Positions 45,166-53,547 of a DNA stretch of 64,000 bases are shown piece by piece. Each line of letters starts with the position of its first letter. Within the stretch, counting starts at the first letter, position 1. A program made the position numbers and the translations under genes. This DNA is from Oscillospiraceae bacterium (lineage in GTDB: Bacteria > Bacillota > Clostridia > Oscillospirales > Ruminococcaceae): positions 930,001-994,000 of the forward strand of contig CP107208.1 in the NCBI GenBank assembly GCA_025758045.1, given 5' to 3'. The notes under the pieces were generated by a model that worked only from the letters and a program-made list of their open reading frames with translations, was not told the origin of the DNA and did not search any database.

Positions 45166-45209
45166 CTGCCTCAATGGATGCGGGGGTGCTTTTCTTTGGA
45201 CGGCGGGTC

Positions 45210-45218
45210 TGCTATACT
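45210..45218 (+). promoter_or_regulatory. extended -10 promoter of second pair
   Basis: TGCTATACT fits TGnTATAnT, 35 bases before the GTG start of kinase 2; no good -35. Confidence 0.4.
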
Positions 45219-45252
45219 GGGCTCAAAGTGCACAAAAGGGAGCTGAACGGCC

Positions 45253-47112
45253 GTGAAACTGAGCGACAGCCAATACCCGCTGAAAAAGGTCTTTTACCGC
45301 ATGTTTTCGCTGCTGGTAGTGGTACCGCTGATTGTGGTGTTTGCCGCGGCGGCGGTGATCCTGTACCAGGTGATGCGCACCTCCGCGGTGGATACCATCT
45401 CGGCGTTTCAGGAAACGGTGGCCACCACCCTGAACACCGATATCAAATCCGCGTCGCTGCAGCTGTCCCATTTTGTCTATGTAAACGACGGCGAGTTCCT
45501 GGACGTGGCCAACCGGGTCTATTCCAGCAGCGGCAGCAGCCAGCAATATCTGGCCGCTAAAGAGCTGGAACTGAGTTTCAACATGGCCATGGTGCCGTCT
45601 CAGAACATTCTGGCCGGGCTCTTTTTCATGAAAGGCGGGGGTACCGTGCCGGTGAAGGAGTCCATCACCCTGCCGGACGACGCCCTGCGCGCCGAAGGCT
45701 GGTACCGCACCGCCCTGGACAATCCCAACCGGGTGACCATAGGCGGCTACGACACCAGCAAGACCGATCTGACCGCCAACGCCCAGAAAGGCGGTCAGCT
45801 GGTGCTGGTGACGGCCATGGCTCCCAACTATACCACCGACCGCAGCGGCCGCATCGAGATGGTGGCGTACTTTACCACCTCCCAGGTAAGTGAGGTGCCG
45901 CTGCGGTCTCGCTCCGACCCCGGCATGGGCACTACCCTGCTGCTGGACGAGGAAGGCCAGGTCCTGTTCGGGGATATGGGCCGGGAAGAACTGCTTGCCT
46001 GGTTTGGAGAGAACGGCGCGCAGCTACCCAACGGCACCTTCAACCGGCGGGCGGCCCTGGACCCCGACGGGCGGACCCGCAACTATCTGTTCATCCTGCG
46101 GCAGGTACCCTTTACGGGTTGGCGCATCGCCACCTTTGTGGACGAAGGGCTTATCATGGACCGCATCCTGGGTATCGGCGCACTGCTGGTGGGGGTGGTG
46201 TTCAGCCTGCTGCTGCTCTTCTTCCTGTTCTCCCGGTACTTCCTGGACGCCATCGTCATGCCGGTGCAGGAGCCGGCCGGGGCCATGGACCGGGTGGCCG
46301 CCAACGACCTGGCCGTACAGCTGCAGCCCTCGGGTCACCAGGAGCTGCAGCGGCTGACTTCCTCCTTCAACCAGATGGTCCTGAGCCTGAAAAACATGCT
46401 GGCCATCAACGAGGAAACCCAGAAGCGCAAGCATCAGGCCGAGATGCAGGTTCTGCAAAGTCAGATCAACCCCCATTTCATTGTGAACACCCTCAACTCC
46501 ATCCGCTTCATGGCCCAGATGTCGGGGTACGACGGCACTCGCCGTATGGCCCAGGCGTTGGGCAATATCGTATCCTGCTCTTTCCGTAGCAGCACCAGCT
46601 TTTACACGGTGGACGAGGAATTGCAGATGCTGGACAGCTACCTGTACATCATGCGCATCCGCTATGCAGACGGCTTTGAGGTGCGCTACGATGTGGCCGA
46701 AGATTGCCGCAGCTGCCGCCTGCCCCGGTTGACCCTGCAGCCCATTGTGGAGAACGCCCTGGACCATGGCTTTGCGGACATGGGGGACGAGCTGGGCCAG
46801 CTGGTGATCCAGGCGGCCCGGCAGGGGGATTTCCTTTGCCTGGAAGTGGAGGACAACGGCTGCGGCATGACGCCGGAGCAGGTTGATGCGGTACTGCGGG
46901 GCCGTCCCCTGGGGGCGGATACCGGCCACGGCATCGGGCTGAAAAACGTGCTGGCACGGCTGCGGCTGCATTTTGGCGGCGAAAGCAACCTGTTGATAGA
47001 GAGTGTGCCCGGCCAGGGCACCCGGATAACGATCCGCCTACCCTGGCAGGCGGTAGCGCCCCAGACAACGAAGGAGGAACTGTCCCATGATCCGAACCCT
47101 GATTGCCGATGA
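45253..47112 (+). CDS. YesM-type sensor histidine kinase 2
   Basis: A 619-residue sensor: helix 1 about 18-40, extracellular Cache-like domain to about 295, helix 2 at about 298-325, HAMP, His_kinase motif INPHFIVNTLNSIRFM and ATPase domain with LTLQPIVENALDHGF and DNGCGMTPEQV. GTG at 45253 follows GGGAGCTG. Its outer domain differs in sequence from kinase 1, so it probably senses another ligand. The stop overlaps the next gene by 26 bases. Confidence 0.9.
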   Translation: MKLSDSQYPLKKVFYRMFSLLVVVPLIVVFAAAAVILYQVMRTSAVDTISAFQETVATTLNTDIKSASLQLSHFVYVNDGEFLDVANRVYSSSGSSQQYLAAKELELSFNMAMVPSQNILAGLFFMKGGGTVPVKESITLPDDALRAEGWYRTALDNPNRVTIGGYDTSKTDLTANAQKGGQLVLVTAMAPNYTTDRSGRIEMVAYFTTSQVSEVPLRSRSDPGMGTTLLLDEEGQVLFGDMGREELLAWFGENGAQLPNGTFNRRAALDPDGRTRNYLFILRQVPFTGWRIATFVDEGLIMDRILGIGALLVGVVFSLLLLFFLFSRYFLDAIVMPVQEPAGAMDRVAANDLAVQLQPSGHQELQRLTSSFNQMVLSLKNMLAINEETQKRKHQAEMQVLQSQINPHFIVNTLNSIRFMAQMSGYDGTRRMAQALGNIVSCSFRSSTSFYTVDEELQMLDSYLYIMRIRYADGFEVRYDVAEDCRSCRLPRLTLQPIVENALDHGFADMGDELGQLVIQAARQGDFLCLEVEDNGCGMTPEQVDAVLRGRPLGADTGHGIGLKNVLARLRLHFGGESNLLIESVPGQGTRITIRLPWQAVAPQTTKEELSHDPNPDCR

Positions 47113-48514
47113 CGATGCCCTGCTGCGGGCGGCTTTGCGCACCATGGTGGACTGGGAAGCCTTGGGCTACACCCTGGTGTGGGACTGCACCAACGGGCTG
47201 CAGATGCTGGAACTGTTACAGCGCACCACCGTGGACCTGCTGATCACCGATATGAAAATGCCCCTGCTGGATGGGCTGGGGTTGATCCGCCGCCTGCGGC
47301 AAAGCGCCCTTTTGCCGGTGACGGTGGTACTTTCGGGCTATGACGAATACGAGCTGGTGCAGGAGGCCTTCCGCCTGGGAGCCCATGACTACCTGCTGAA
47401 AGGCAACCCGGACACCGCCAGCCTGACCGCCATGCTCACCGAGCTGCGCCGCCGCATCTTTGCCGACGGCGGCACCGCAGCGGCCCCCGCCGCCGGGCCC
47501 CAGCTGGCCCCGGGCAGTTACGGGGTGGCGGTATTTGCGGTGGACGACATGGCCCGGCAGTCCGACCGGTTCGGGGGCGACCTGAAAAACCGCCTGGACA
47601 AGCCCATGCTGGAACTGGTACGCCAGATCCCCCGGGTGGCAGGTCGGGCCACCCTGCGGGCTGCCGGACCCGGCCAGTACGAGCTGCTGTGGCAAGTTCG
47701 GGACAAAGCCCGCTACCACAACACTATGCTGTCGGTAGTGCAGCAGATCCAAGTGGTATGGCGGGATTACATGAACCTGAGCGTTTCAGCGGCGGTGAGC
47801 GACCTGGTCACCGAAGCAGGGGTGGCCGACGCCTGCGCCCTGTGCGGGGTGATGGTGCGGCTGGCGGTGCTGCAAGGACCGGGAGCGGTCTGCACCCAGA
47901 GCCGGTACGAACCCCTGGCCCGGGCCTGCCTGGACAGAGCCCCTGTGTGTGCGCCGTTGGTGAACGCCCTGGGCGCCCAGCGGGACGAGGACTATGAAGC
48001 GGAGAAGGAAGCCTTTTTCCGCACTCGGGAACCGCTGGACGGCCCGGCTCAGACCCAGCTGATGCTGGTGCTGCTGACCCAGATCACCGAGGCCCAGCGC
48101 AAATGCGGCCTGGACGCGGAGAACACCGCCGGTTGTGAAGCGGTGGTACAAGCCCTGGGTACCCCCTGGGAGCGCAGTGTCTGGCTGCGCAACCTGCTGC
48201 GCAAGGAGCAGGAACGGCTGCAGCACCGCAGCCGCAGCCAGACCCCGGACCCCATCCGCCGGGCCCAGATCTTTCTGGAGGACAACTTCACCGACCACAA
48301 CCTGACCTTAAAGGCCGTGGCCGACCAGGTAGGCCTGAACGAGAAGTACCTGAGCACCCAGTTCACCCGCCGGTGCGGCTGCACCTTTATCAGCTACCTG
48401 AACAACCTGCGGCTGCGCTATGCCCAGGAACTGCTGGCCCGCACCGACCTGAAGATTTATGAGATCAGCGACCGGGTGGGATACAGCCGCTTTCCCAGAC
48501 TGCTCCCTATCTGA
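47087..48514 (+). CDS. YesN-type response regulator 2, C-terminus truncated
   Basis: A 475-residue regulator. Receiver with Asp8/Asp9/Asp10 and phospho-acceptor Asp55 in LLITDMKMP, a central domain (130-370), and an AraC HTH at the end. The first HTH is whole (LTLKAVADQVGLNEKYLSTQF), but the second breaks after KIYEISDRVGYS: the normal YFSRxFK recognition helix and closing helix are replaced by RFPRLLPI and a stop, about 25 residues short. DNA binding is probably lost or changed. The break coincides with the start of mobile, AT-richer DNA. Confidence 0.82.
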   Translation: MIRTLIADDDALLRAALRTMVDWEALGYTLVWDCTNGLQMLELLQRTTVDLLITDMKMPLLDGLGLIRRLRQSALLPVTVVLSGYDEYELVQEAFRLGAHDYLLKGNPDTASLTAMLTELRRRIFADGGTAAAPAAGPQLAPGSYGVAVFAVDDMARQSDRFGGDLKNRLDKPMLELVRQIPRVAGRATLRAAGPGQYELLWQVRDKARYHNTMLSVVQQIQVVWRDYMNLSVSAAVSDLVTEAGVADACALCGVMVRLAVLQGPGAVCTQSRYEPLARACLDRAPVCAPLVNALGAQRDEDYEAEKEAFFRTREPLDGPAQTQLMLVLLTQITEAQRKCGLDAENTAGCEAVVQALGTPWERSVWLRNLLRKEQERLQHRSRSQTPDPIRRAQIFLEDNFTDHNLTLKAVADQVGLNEKYLSTQFTRRCGCTFISYLNNLRLRYAQELLARTDLKIYEISDRVGYSRFPRLLPI

Positions 48515-48671
48515 AACACCGCGGTTGAAAAAACTTTTTTCAAAATTCATTATTTAATCGTCAATATATTGGCGATGCTGCAAAAACTGATATCACAATG
48601 CTGAACGCTCTACCGCAATTTATATTACAATATTTACATAGTATAGTATAAATGGGAAAGGGTGTACCTGC
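48515..48671 (+). other. AT-rich junction DNA
   Basis: No gene. It holds the palindrome TTGAAAAAA/TTTTTTCAA (48525-48543), which may end transcription from the truncated regulator, and a TATAGTATAAAT-like -10 ahead of the XRE fragment. GC falls sharply here from that of the upstream genes. Confidence 0.5.
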
Positions 48672-48868
48672 TTGCTACAGGTAGCCGAATATGAGAGTTT
48701 TGTCCGTAAGCGCATCACGCAGCTGCGCCATCGTCTTCATGTTTCTGAACATAAAATGAGCCTTGACCTTGGCAAAAGCGGCAGCTATATGCGCAGTATT
48801 TCAATCGGCAAGGCATTGCCCTCGATGCAGCCATCAAGGAAATTAGCAGCTCACGCAAAGCCAGATGA
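48672..48868 (+). pseudogene. XRE HTH fragment fused to foreign tail
   Basis: From a TTG start, 53 codons match the XRE regulators common in Clostridia (FVRKRITQLR ... VSEHKMSLDLGKSGSYMRSIS, GKALPSM). The usual continuation (ICEYFGITP type) is absent. After about 48826 the useful frame shifts by one to read LDAAIKEISSSRKAR and stop, which looks like the C-terminus of an unrelated protein. It is a recombination scar. Confidence 0.6.
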
Positions 48869-48873
48869 CGCGC

Positions 48874-49650
48874 TTAGTCACCCTCATGGGAGTGCCAGCG
48901 CTTTAAGACTTCCTCCACCTGCTTGATAAGCTGCTCCTTATTCGGCATATACAGGACATACCGAGAAGCAAAAATTTGATTAGACAAGCCGCCCAGCGCA
49001 TACTCAGCCGCTACACTGTCCTTATCGGTGCAGAGGATGATGCCGATGGGCGGATTGTCTTCCGGGTCGTTGACCTCTGCGGCATAGTAGTTCAGATACA
49101 TATTGATCTGCCCGGCAGCTTCGGGCGTGAGTTTGGTGGTTTTCAACTCGATCAGCACATAGGCGTGCAAAATCTTGTTGTAGAACACCATGTCCACATA
49201 GTAGTGGGTGTTATTCACAGTGACCCGCTGCTGTGTGCCGACAAACATAAAGCCCCGACCGAGTTCCAGCAGGAAATCTTCGATTTGCCGCACCAGTGCC
49301 GCTTCCAAGTCGCTTTCAAGGAACGGCTTCTCCTCCGGCAGACCTAAAAATTCAAATACATACGGGTCTTTGATGATGTCCTCCGGCTTGGCGTAGTCCA
49401 CGCCCTTTTCAGCCAGCGCCAAAACCTGCTCCTTGTTGGCATCACCGCGGGATAGGAGCAGACGCTCAAACAGAGAGCTATCAATCTGCCGCTTCATCTC
49501 ACGGACAGACCATCCGGCGTTGACTGTTTCCTTTTCATAGAAGCTGCGCTTTTCCTTATCGGAGATGGACAGCAGCTCGCAGTAGTGCGACCAATTCAAT
49601 TTTCCAGACACTGTCTGGAAAATTGGATAGCTGAGATAGAACTGCCGCAT
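48874..49650 (-). pseudogene. N-terminally truncated YhcG (DUF1016) PDDEXK nuclease
   Basis: About 258 residues of a DUF1016/YhcG nuclease. The family block MRQFYLSYPIFQTVSGKLNWSHYCELL is at the very start, followed by the PDDEXK domain with YYVDMVFYN and the E-x-K in LIELKTTKL, then INMYLNYYAAEVND and LGGLSNQIFASRYVLYMP. Full-length members run 330-380 residues with an extra N-terminal domain, which is missing. No ribosome site precedes the first Met, and the promoter of the divergent HTH gene lies there instead. The nuclease core is uninterrupted, so loss of function is an inference. YhcG genes are often linked to restriction and defence islands. Confidence 0.75.
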
Positions 49651-49674
49651 CTTGTGTGTAAATATTTTAATTTG

Positions 49675-49703
49675 TTGACATTTCCCCGAAATCACGATAT
49701 AGT
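49675..49703 (+). promoter_or_regulatory. strong promoter of HTH/HipA-N-like gene
   Basis: TTGACA, 17 bases, TATAGT, then GGGAGG and ATG at 49736. Confidence 0.75.
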
Positions 49704-49735
49704 AATAGTAGAAAACGACTTGGGAGGGATACTGG

Positions 49736-50347
49736 ATGCCGAGCGATTACCAAAAGCAAATAAAAGAAATTTTTGGCACAGCTGATTTGGATGAATTGCG
49801 AGAACTTGCAAAGATGCTGAAAATCAATCATCCAAATCCGCGCAATGCGGGCCGCAAGGCACAGCTGACCCCCGACCAGATCGTAGAGGTTTTGGAACTG
49901 CATAGAAAAGGCATCGGCAACACCGAGATTGCAAAACAGTTCGGCGTGTCGCGCCAGACCATATACAAGTATATCTATAACGCCGAGCATTTCAGCACGG
50001 ACCCGGATTTTACCATGCGGATGAATTTCATGAACGGTAAGCAGCTATGTACGGTCATCGACATTGATTTCAAGCACGAAGTTGTCCGCATGAAGAACTA
50101 CACCGACCGAATCCCTTTGCGGGCGTTTGGCATTGTAGAGAATCCGTCTTGGGCAGATTTCGAGGAATTTTTGAAAGAAAGATGCCTGCCTGCCAGCCGA
50201 GCCGGTCTGAAAGGCATTCTCCGAGAGATGGATGTTCCTTTCTTTGATCCGCTGCTGATTATTGAAAAGACCAATGGGCGTATGGCTGGGGACCACCAAT
50301 GGGTGCAGATTATAAAAGCTGAATCCTCTTGTGCAACAGATAGATAG
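49736..50347 (+). CDS. HTH protein with HipA N-lobe-like domain
   Basis: A 203-residue protein of two parts. Residues 38-82 are a Hin-recombinase-type HTH (GRKAQLTPDQIVEVLELHRKG, then TEIAKQFGVSRQTIYKYI). Residues about 100-195 resemble the N-terminal domain of the HipA-like kinase at 59622-60776: LPASRAGLKGILREMDVP then a GDHQWVQI end here, against IPASRSGLEHALETLHIP and SDQYWVTP there. The kinase domain itself is absent. It could be a DNA-binding antitoxin-like partner of HipA kinases or an independent regulator. It has its own strong promoter. No published function is known to me. Confidence 0.7.
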   Translation: MPSDYQKQIKEIFGTADLDELRELAKMLKINHPNPRNAGRKAQLTPDQIVEVLELHRKGIGNTEIAKQFGVSRQTIYKYIYNAEHFSTDPDFTMRMNFMNGKQLCTVIDIDFKHEVVRMKNYTDRIPLRAFGIVENPSWADFEEFLKERCLPASRAGLKGILREMDVPFFDPLLIIEKTNGRMAGDHQWVQIIKAESSCATDR

Positions 50348-50348
50348 G

Positions 50349-50588
50349 CTATTCAGCCTTGCGTGTAAAACGGCATTTTTGATAGGCACTGCATCCCCAA
50401 AACTGACCGTATTTTCCATTGCGCAGAACCAATGGCTTACCACAGTATGGACACTTGGTCTGTAAATCCTCAATATGCTGTTGTTTTTCTTCTTGAGAAA
50501 CCTCTGTGAACGGCTCCAGTAGCCCAACCACTTGTTCAATATCCTCGTGAGAATAAATAATCGGCGCGTCCTTCAAACGCCGCTTCAA
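50349..50588 (-). CDS. small C4 zinc-ribbon protein (topoisomerase type)
   Basis: Seventy-nine residues. The C-terminal half is a topoisomerase-type C4 zinc finger: CPYCGKPLVLRNGKYGQFWGCSAYQKCRF with four cysteines. The N-terminal half is a short acidic helix. The start is a TTG at 50588 without a good ribosome site, and the frame is closed a few codons upstream, so it may be the tail of a longer lost protein. It is convergent with the HTH gene (1-base gap) and follows the membrane protein gene on its strand. Confidence 0.5.
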   Translation of the reverse strand: MKRRLKDAPIIYSHEDIEQVVGLLEPFTEVSQEEKQQHIEDLQTKCPYCGKPLVLRNGKYGQFWGCSAYQKCRFTRKAE

Positions 50589-50598
50589 AAAGTATAGT

Positions 50599-51168
50599 TT
50601 ACCCTATTGTAAGTAATCGCGCTATTCGCTTGATTACAATCAAGCAATTCAAAAAAATCGAAAATGTTAAAGAGTATACTGTAACGCTGCCGATAAAATG
50701 TAGTATAGCAATACAGTTTCGCTGCAAAGCTCCATATAGAGGCACAAGTGCTAGTCCCATAAAAAGAACTACTAAATCCGTAATGGACAAGCAAGATAAA
50801 TATAGTATGGTGTTGATTGTCTCATTGAACACTGTACCGTAAGCAGGATAACCCTTTTTCTTTTTCTCATTTCCACTGGCGATTGCACCTAATGTGGCAA
50901 ATAATAACCCCAGCAAAATTGAAATTGCCGTACATACCGTTTCCAGAACACTCGTGCGAATTGGGGAAATTAACGTCAGACCAATTCCAAAGCTAATTGG
51001 TGTTGCCATAAAAATTACGCGATGGCGTAAAGAAGAAAGCATTTTCCAGTAATCACAGACAATTTCACGGATGTTCAGAAAAGAATTTTTCTTTCGCAAA
51101 GAATAGCGTATAATCAGTAAGAATGTGATTGCAAGAATCAAGGCACCACAAAAATGTGTTTCGCTCAT
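50599..51168 (-). CDS. five-helix membrane protein of a two-gene cassette
   Basis: A 189-residue integral membrane protein with predicted helices at about 5-23, 50-70, 76-98, 117-140 and 150-180 and a lysine-rich loop (GNEKKKKG near 101). GGAG lies ahead of ATG 51168. No family recognised. It starts 13 bases after the stop of the 324-residue gene, so the two are one unit. A small polytopic membrane protein coupled to a cytosolic protein is the shape of several anti-phage systems (a membrane effector with a sensor), but no motif proves this here. Base composition is far lower in GC than the core genes. Confidence 0.65.
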   Translation of the reverse strand: MSETHFCGALILAITFLLIIRYSLRKKNSFLNIREIVCDYWKMLSSLRHRVIFMATPISFGIGLTLISPIRTSVLETVCTAISILLGLLFATLGAIASGNEKKKKGYPAYGTVFNETINTILYLSCLSITDLVVLFMGLALVPLYGALQRNCIAILHFIGSVTVYSLTFSIFLNCLIVIKRIARLLTIG

Positions 51169-51181
51169 AATAGCTCCTCCG

Positions 51182-52156
51182 TTAGCGTCTTGATATCACA
51201 TGAATAGTCATATCCATTTTTTCAATGTATTCTGTCGCGCGTGCACATAAGTACGAAATGATGGTATTCTCGTCAGCATGACCGTTCTCTTTTTCGTATT
51301 GGCTGGGTATGTATTCAAGAATGCTCAGATTATCGTATTTATGCAGATTAACCGTTCTTTCTTTACCATCTCCGATGTCTATTGTTGCAGTAACATTGTC
51401 GTAAGATATGCCGTTTTCTAATTCAAAAATCGCAGACTTGTCTAAACCGAAATGAATTAAACGCTCAATAAAAGTATTGGCTGCTTTTCCGAGAAAGGAG
51501 GACAAGACTCGCTCTTCCTTGGCGTAAGAAATCCCGCTCAATTGGTCGCTGTTGTCTTCTGAGGTGCGATTACGGGTCAATTTCAACCGTTTGAGTGTAC
51601 CTAAATCAAAAAAGGCGTTTAGAAATTCACTGGGAGATACATTGCACGTGTGAAAAGTTGCGTTCATTTTATCTTTCGCAAACTCGTTTATCATTTTACA
51701 GGTAATAGATTTGGCACCGTATATCCCCATGGATTGGAAAAGGATTAAGCCCTTGTTAATGGGTTCCGTTGACGTCTCTTTTTTGGGAATAGCAACAAAT
51801 ACAAAGAAAGGAACCATTCCTGCTTGATTCTTTTCAATTGAACCAACTCGTTCGTGAGATGTTGCATCGTATATGTCGCTTTCTATCCCATAATTCCCCG
51901 AATGTATGCAAGCAGCAATGTAAGAAAATTTTTCGGTTTCTCCGCGCCAATTGGGATTTGTTTCAATGTAATACAACTTCTTTTCGGATTCAAGCGTTTC
52001 CATTGTGCGGCGAACAGCAAAAAAGGCTTCAAAAAAATCTATTGCCTGGGAGTATTGCGTATCATTGTATTGAACAGGGGAGTTCAGCCCTAAATAACAG
52101 CTATTCTTGCCTGATTGGAAAAAGTAGAAGCTGGAAACATATAAACCCAAACTCAT
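51182..52156 (-). CDS. uncharacterised cytosolic partner of the membrane protein
   Basis: A 324-residue soluble protein with a good ribosome site (AAAAAGGAG) and ATG at 52156. No signal peptide or membrane segment. Landmarks: FSYIAACIHSGNYGIESDIYD (about 76-96), PFFVFVAIPKK, then KGLILFQSMGIYGAKSI near 137-153 and a C-terminal TVNLHKYDNLSILEYIP. I have no named domain for it; the KGxxxFQxxGxYGxKxI block looks like a family feature of proteins found near abortive-infection genes, which is recollection, not proof. It is followed by the membrane protein and lies in mobile cargo, hence the defence hypothesis. Confidence 0.6.
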   Translation of the reverse strand: MSLGLYVSSFYFFQSGKNSCYLGLNSPVQYNDTQYSQAIDFFEAFFAVRRTMETLESEKKLYYIETNPNWRGETEKFSYIAACIHSGNYGIESDIYDATSHERVGSIEKNQAGMVPFFVFVAIPKKETSTEPINKGLILFQSMGIYGAKSITCKMINEFAKDKMNATFHTCNVSPSEFLNAFFDLGTLKRLKLTRNRTSEDNSDQLSGISYAKEERVLSSFLGKAANTFIERLIHFGLDKSAIFELENGISYDNVTATIDIGDGKERTVNLHKYDNLSILEYIPSQYEKENGHADENTIISYLCARATEYIEKMDMTIHVISRR

Positions 52157-52244
52157 TTAAAAGACTCCTTTTTGTATGCGCAATCCTATGAGCAACTATG
52201 TTCTTTGTGACATAGGAAAAATGGTGTAGATAGAAAAACTGTTT

Positions 52245-52754
52245 TCATATGTGTAGATTATCACAATCAGGCCACATAATCTTCCACTCAAAATACTCAG
52301 CCTGCGTGATCTCTCCCGCATACAACTTCTTCTGAACCGCAGCCCAATCCTTCAGAAAATCATCCAGAATCGTATCATCGAACCACATCGCCACGGGGGA
52401 GCGCGGCGGCCAGCTATCGTTATCATCATAGCGCAGCGCAAGGTCTGGGTTGGCATTGTACCGCGCTGTGCCGCGCTCAGTTAGCACCAACTTGATAACG
52501 CCGGGCTGCTCCTCGTCCAGCCAGAAAAGCTGCTCCAGAATATCGTTTGCCGGACCGTTTCCGCCATCGGAAAGTGCCAACGGGGAAACACGCAAAGCCT
52601 CTGCTATTTGATTTAGCAGGGGCTTTTTTGGTACGCGGTAACCCATTTCGTATTGCGCAATGCGGTTTGCGCTGAGGTCGACCAACTCGCCCAACTCTTT
52701 CTGGGTCATGCGGCGGTGTTGGCGGATGCGCTTGATTTTCTCTCCGATGTTCAT
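52245..52754 (-). CDS. XRE-family repressor of the element
   Basis: A 169-residue protein with a clean N-terminal XRE HTH (IGEKIKRIRQHRRMTQKELGELVDLSANRIAQYEMGYRVPKK) and an acidic, Trp-rich C-terminal region of unknown role. It is divergent from the excisionase-like gene and probably controls both by binding the repeats between them, as immunity repressors of integrative elements do. Confidence 0.82.
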   Translation of the reverse strand: MNIGEKIKRIRQHRRMTQKELGELVDLSANRIAQYEMGYRVPKKPLLNQIAEALRVSPLALSDGGNGPANDILEQLFWLDEEQPGVIKLVLTERGTARYNANPDLALRYDDNDSWPPRSPVAMWFDDTILDDFLKDWAAVQKKLYAGEITQAEYFEWKIMWPDCDNLHI

Positions 52755-52785
52755 TTCAGTTCACTCTCTTTGCAGGATTTTCCTT

Positions 52786-52872
52786 ATTGTACCACACCAT
52801 AACATAAAAGCGCAAAAAAAAAGTAACAATTTTGCGAAAACTATTGACATTCGCATAAAAGCGCAGTATCCT
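52786..52872. promoter_or_regulatory. divergent promoters and CATAAAAGCGCA operators
   Basis: Rightward: TTGACA (52844-52849), 17 bases, TATCCT (52867-52872). Leftward: TACAAT on the minus strand at 52786-52791. The 12-base CATAAAAGCGCA occurs at 52803-52814, over the leftward -35 area, and at 52854-52865, inside the rightward spacer. These are well placed for the XRE protein. Confidence 0.7.
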
Positions 52873-52922
52873 ATATTCACATCGCAAATATGCGAAAGTT
52901 GAAATTCAAGGATGGTGATCGA

Positions 52923-53159
52923 ATGGATTGTAAAGAAATCAGAGAAATGTACAAGCTCATGTTTGCGGAGTACCCGGACATTGTAACGGTCAAGGATCTG
53001 CAAGCCATGCTGGGCATCAGCCGCCACGCGGCCTATGACCTGCTGGGAGAGGGCGAGATCAGCTGCATCCGGCTGGGAAACGCCTACAAAATCCCCAAAA
53101 TCAATGTGATCAATTATGTTCTGAAAAGTCCGTGCGGTCAGACCCGTGTGAGCGCGTAG
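52923..53159 (+). CDS. excisionase-like HTH (MerR/HTH_17) protein
   Basis: A 78-residue DNA-binding protein with a helix-turn-helix typical of excisionases: IVTVKDLQAMLGISRHAAYDLLGEGEISCIRLGNAYKIPKINVINYVL. ATG at 52923 follows AAGGATGGTGAT; the frame is open to an ATG at 52890 with no ribosome site. It probably acts as the recombination directionality factor for the tyrosine integrase or as a control protein of the mob genes. Confidence 0.75.
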   Translation: MDCKEIREMYKLMFAEYPDIVTVKDLQAMLGISRHAAYDLLGEGEISCIRLGNAYKIPKINVINYVLKSPCGQTRVSA

Positions 53160-53547
53160 GAGAAAGCCTTGTTTTTGGCAAGAGCACCTCCCCGTCTTAA
53201 ATAGATTCGGCACCTTGAAAACTGCATATCCGACAAGCAAGGTACATTCACCGCATTGCCGTCAACTTACGAGTACGGCAGCGCAGACAGAGTACGCGCC
53301 ATGACTGCCACCGGGCACGAGCGATTCAGTCTCTGGTAAACACCCCGTGGCGGAGTGGAGCGCAATGACAGATGTGGTCGTAAAGATACTTCCGTCCAGT
53401 CACAGTTCACACAATAAGGGCGGCAGGCAGAGAACCTGGCTGGGGTAAAAATACCCATGATGCCGTTGCAGCCGAACGGTAGCCTTGCGAATCGTCCCCA
53501 CAGCTGGGGCAAGGTGGGCAAATGCAGCTGTAAATCGAAATGTTATC
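53160..53547. other. structured noncoding segment
   Basis: No convincing gene. It includes CACCTTGAAAACTGCATAT (about 53209), a phrase typical of rRNA-spacer-like and mobile-element DNA, and several short stems, for example CCCCACAGCTGGGG at about 53496. It could encode an RNA or be part of the replication/transfer region. Confidence 0.35.

Noticed and set aside
51182..52156. KwaB assignment (Kiwa system) for the 324-residue protein with the membrane protein as KwaA
   Set aside because: Gene sizes and order are similar but I cannot point to DUF4868 motifs, so only the analogy is kept as a hypothesis.
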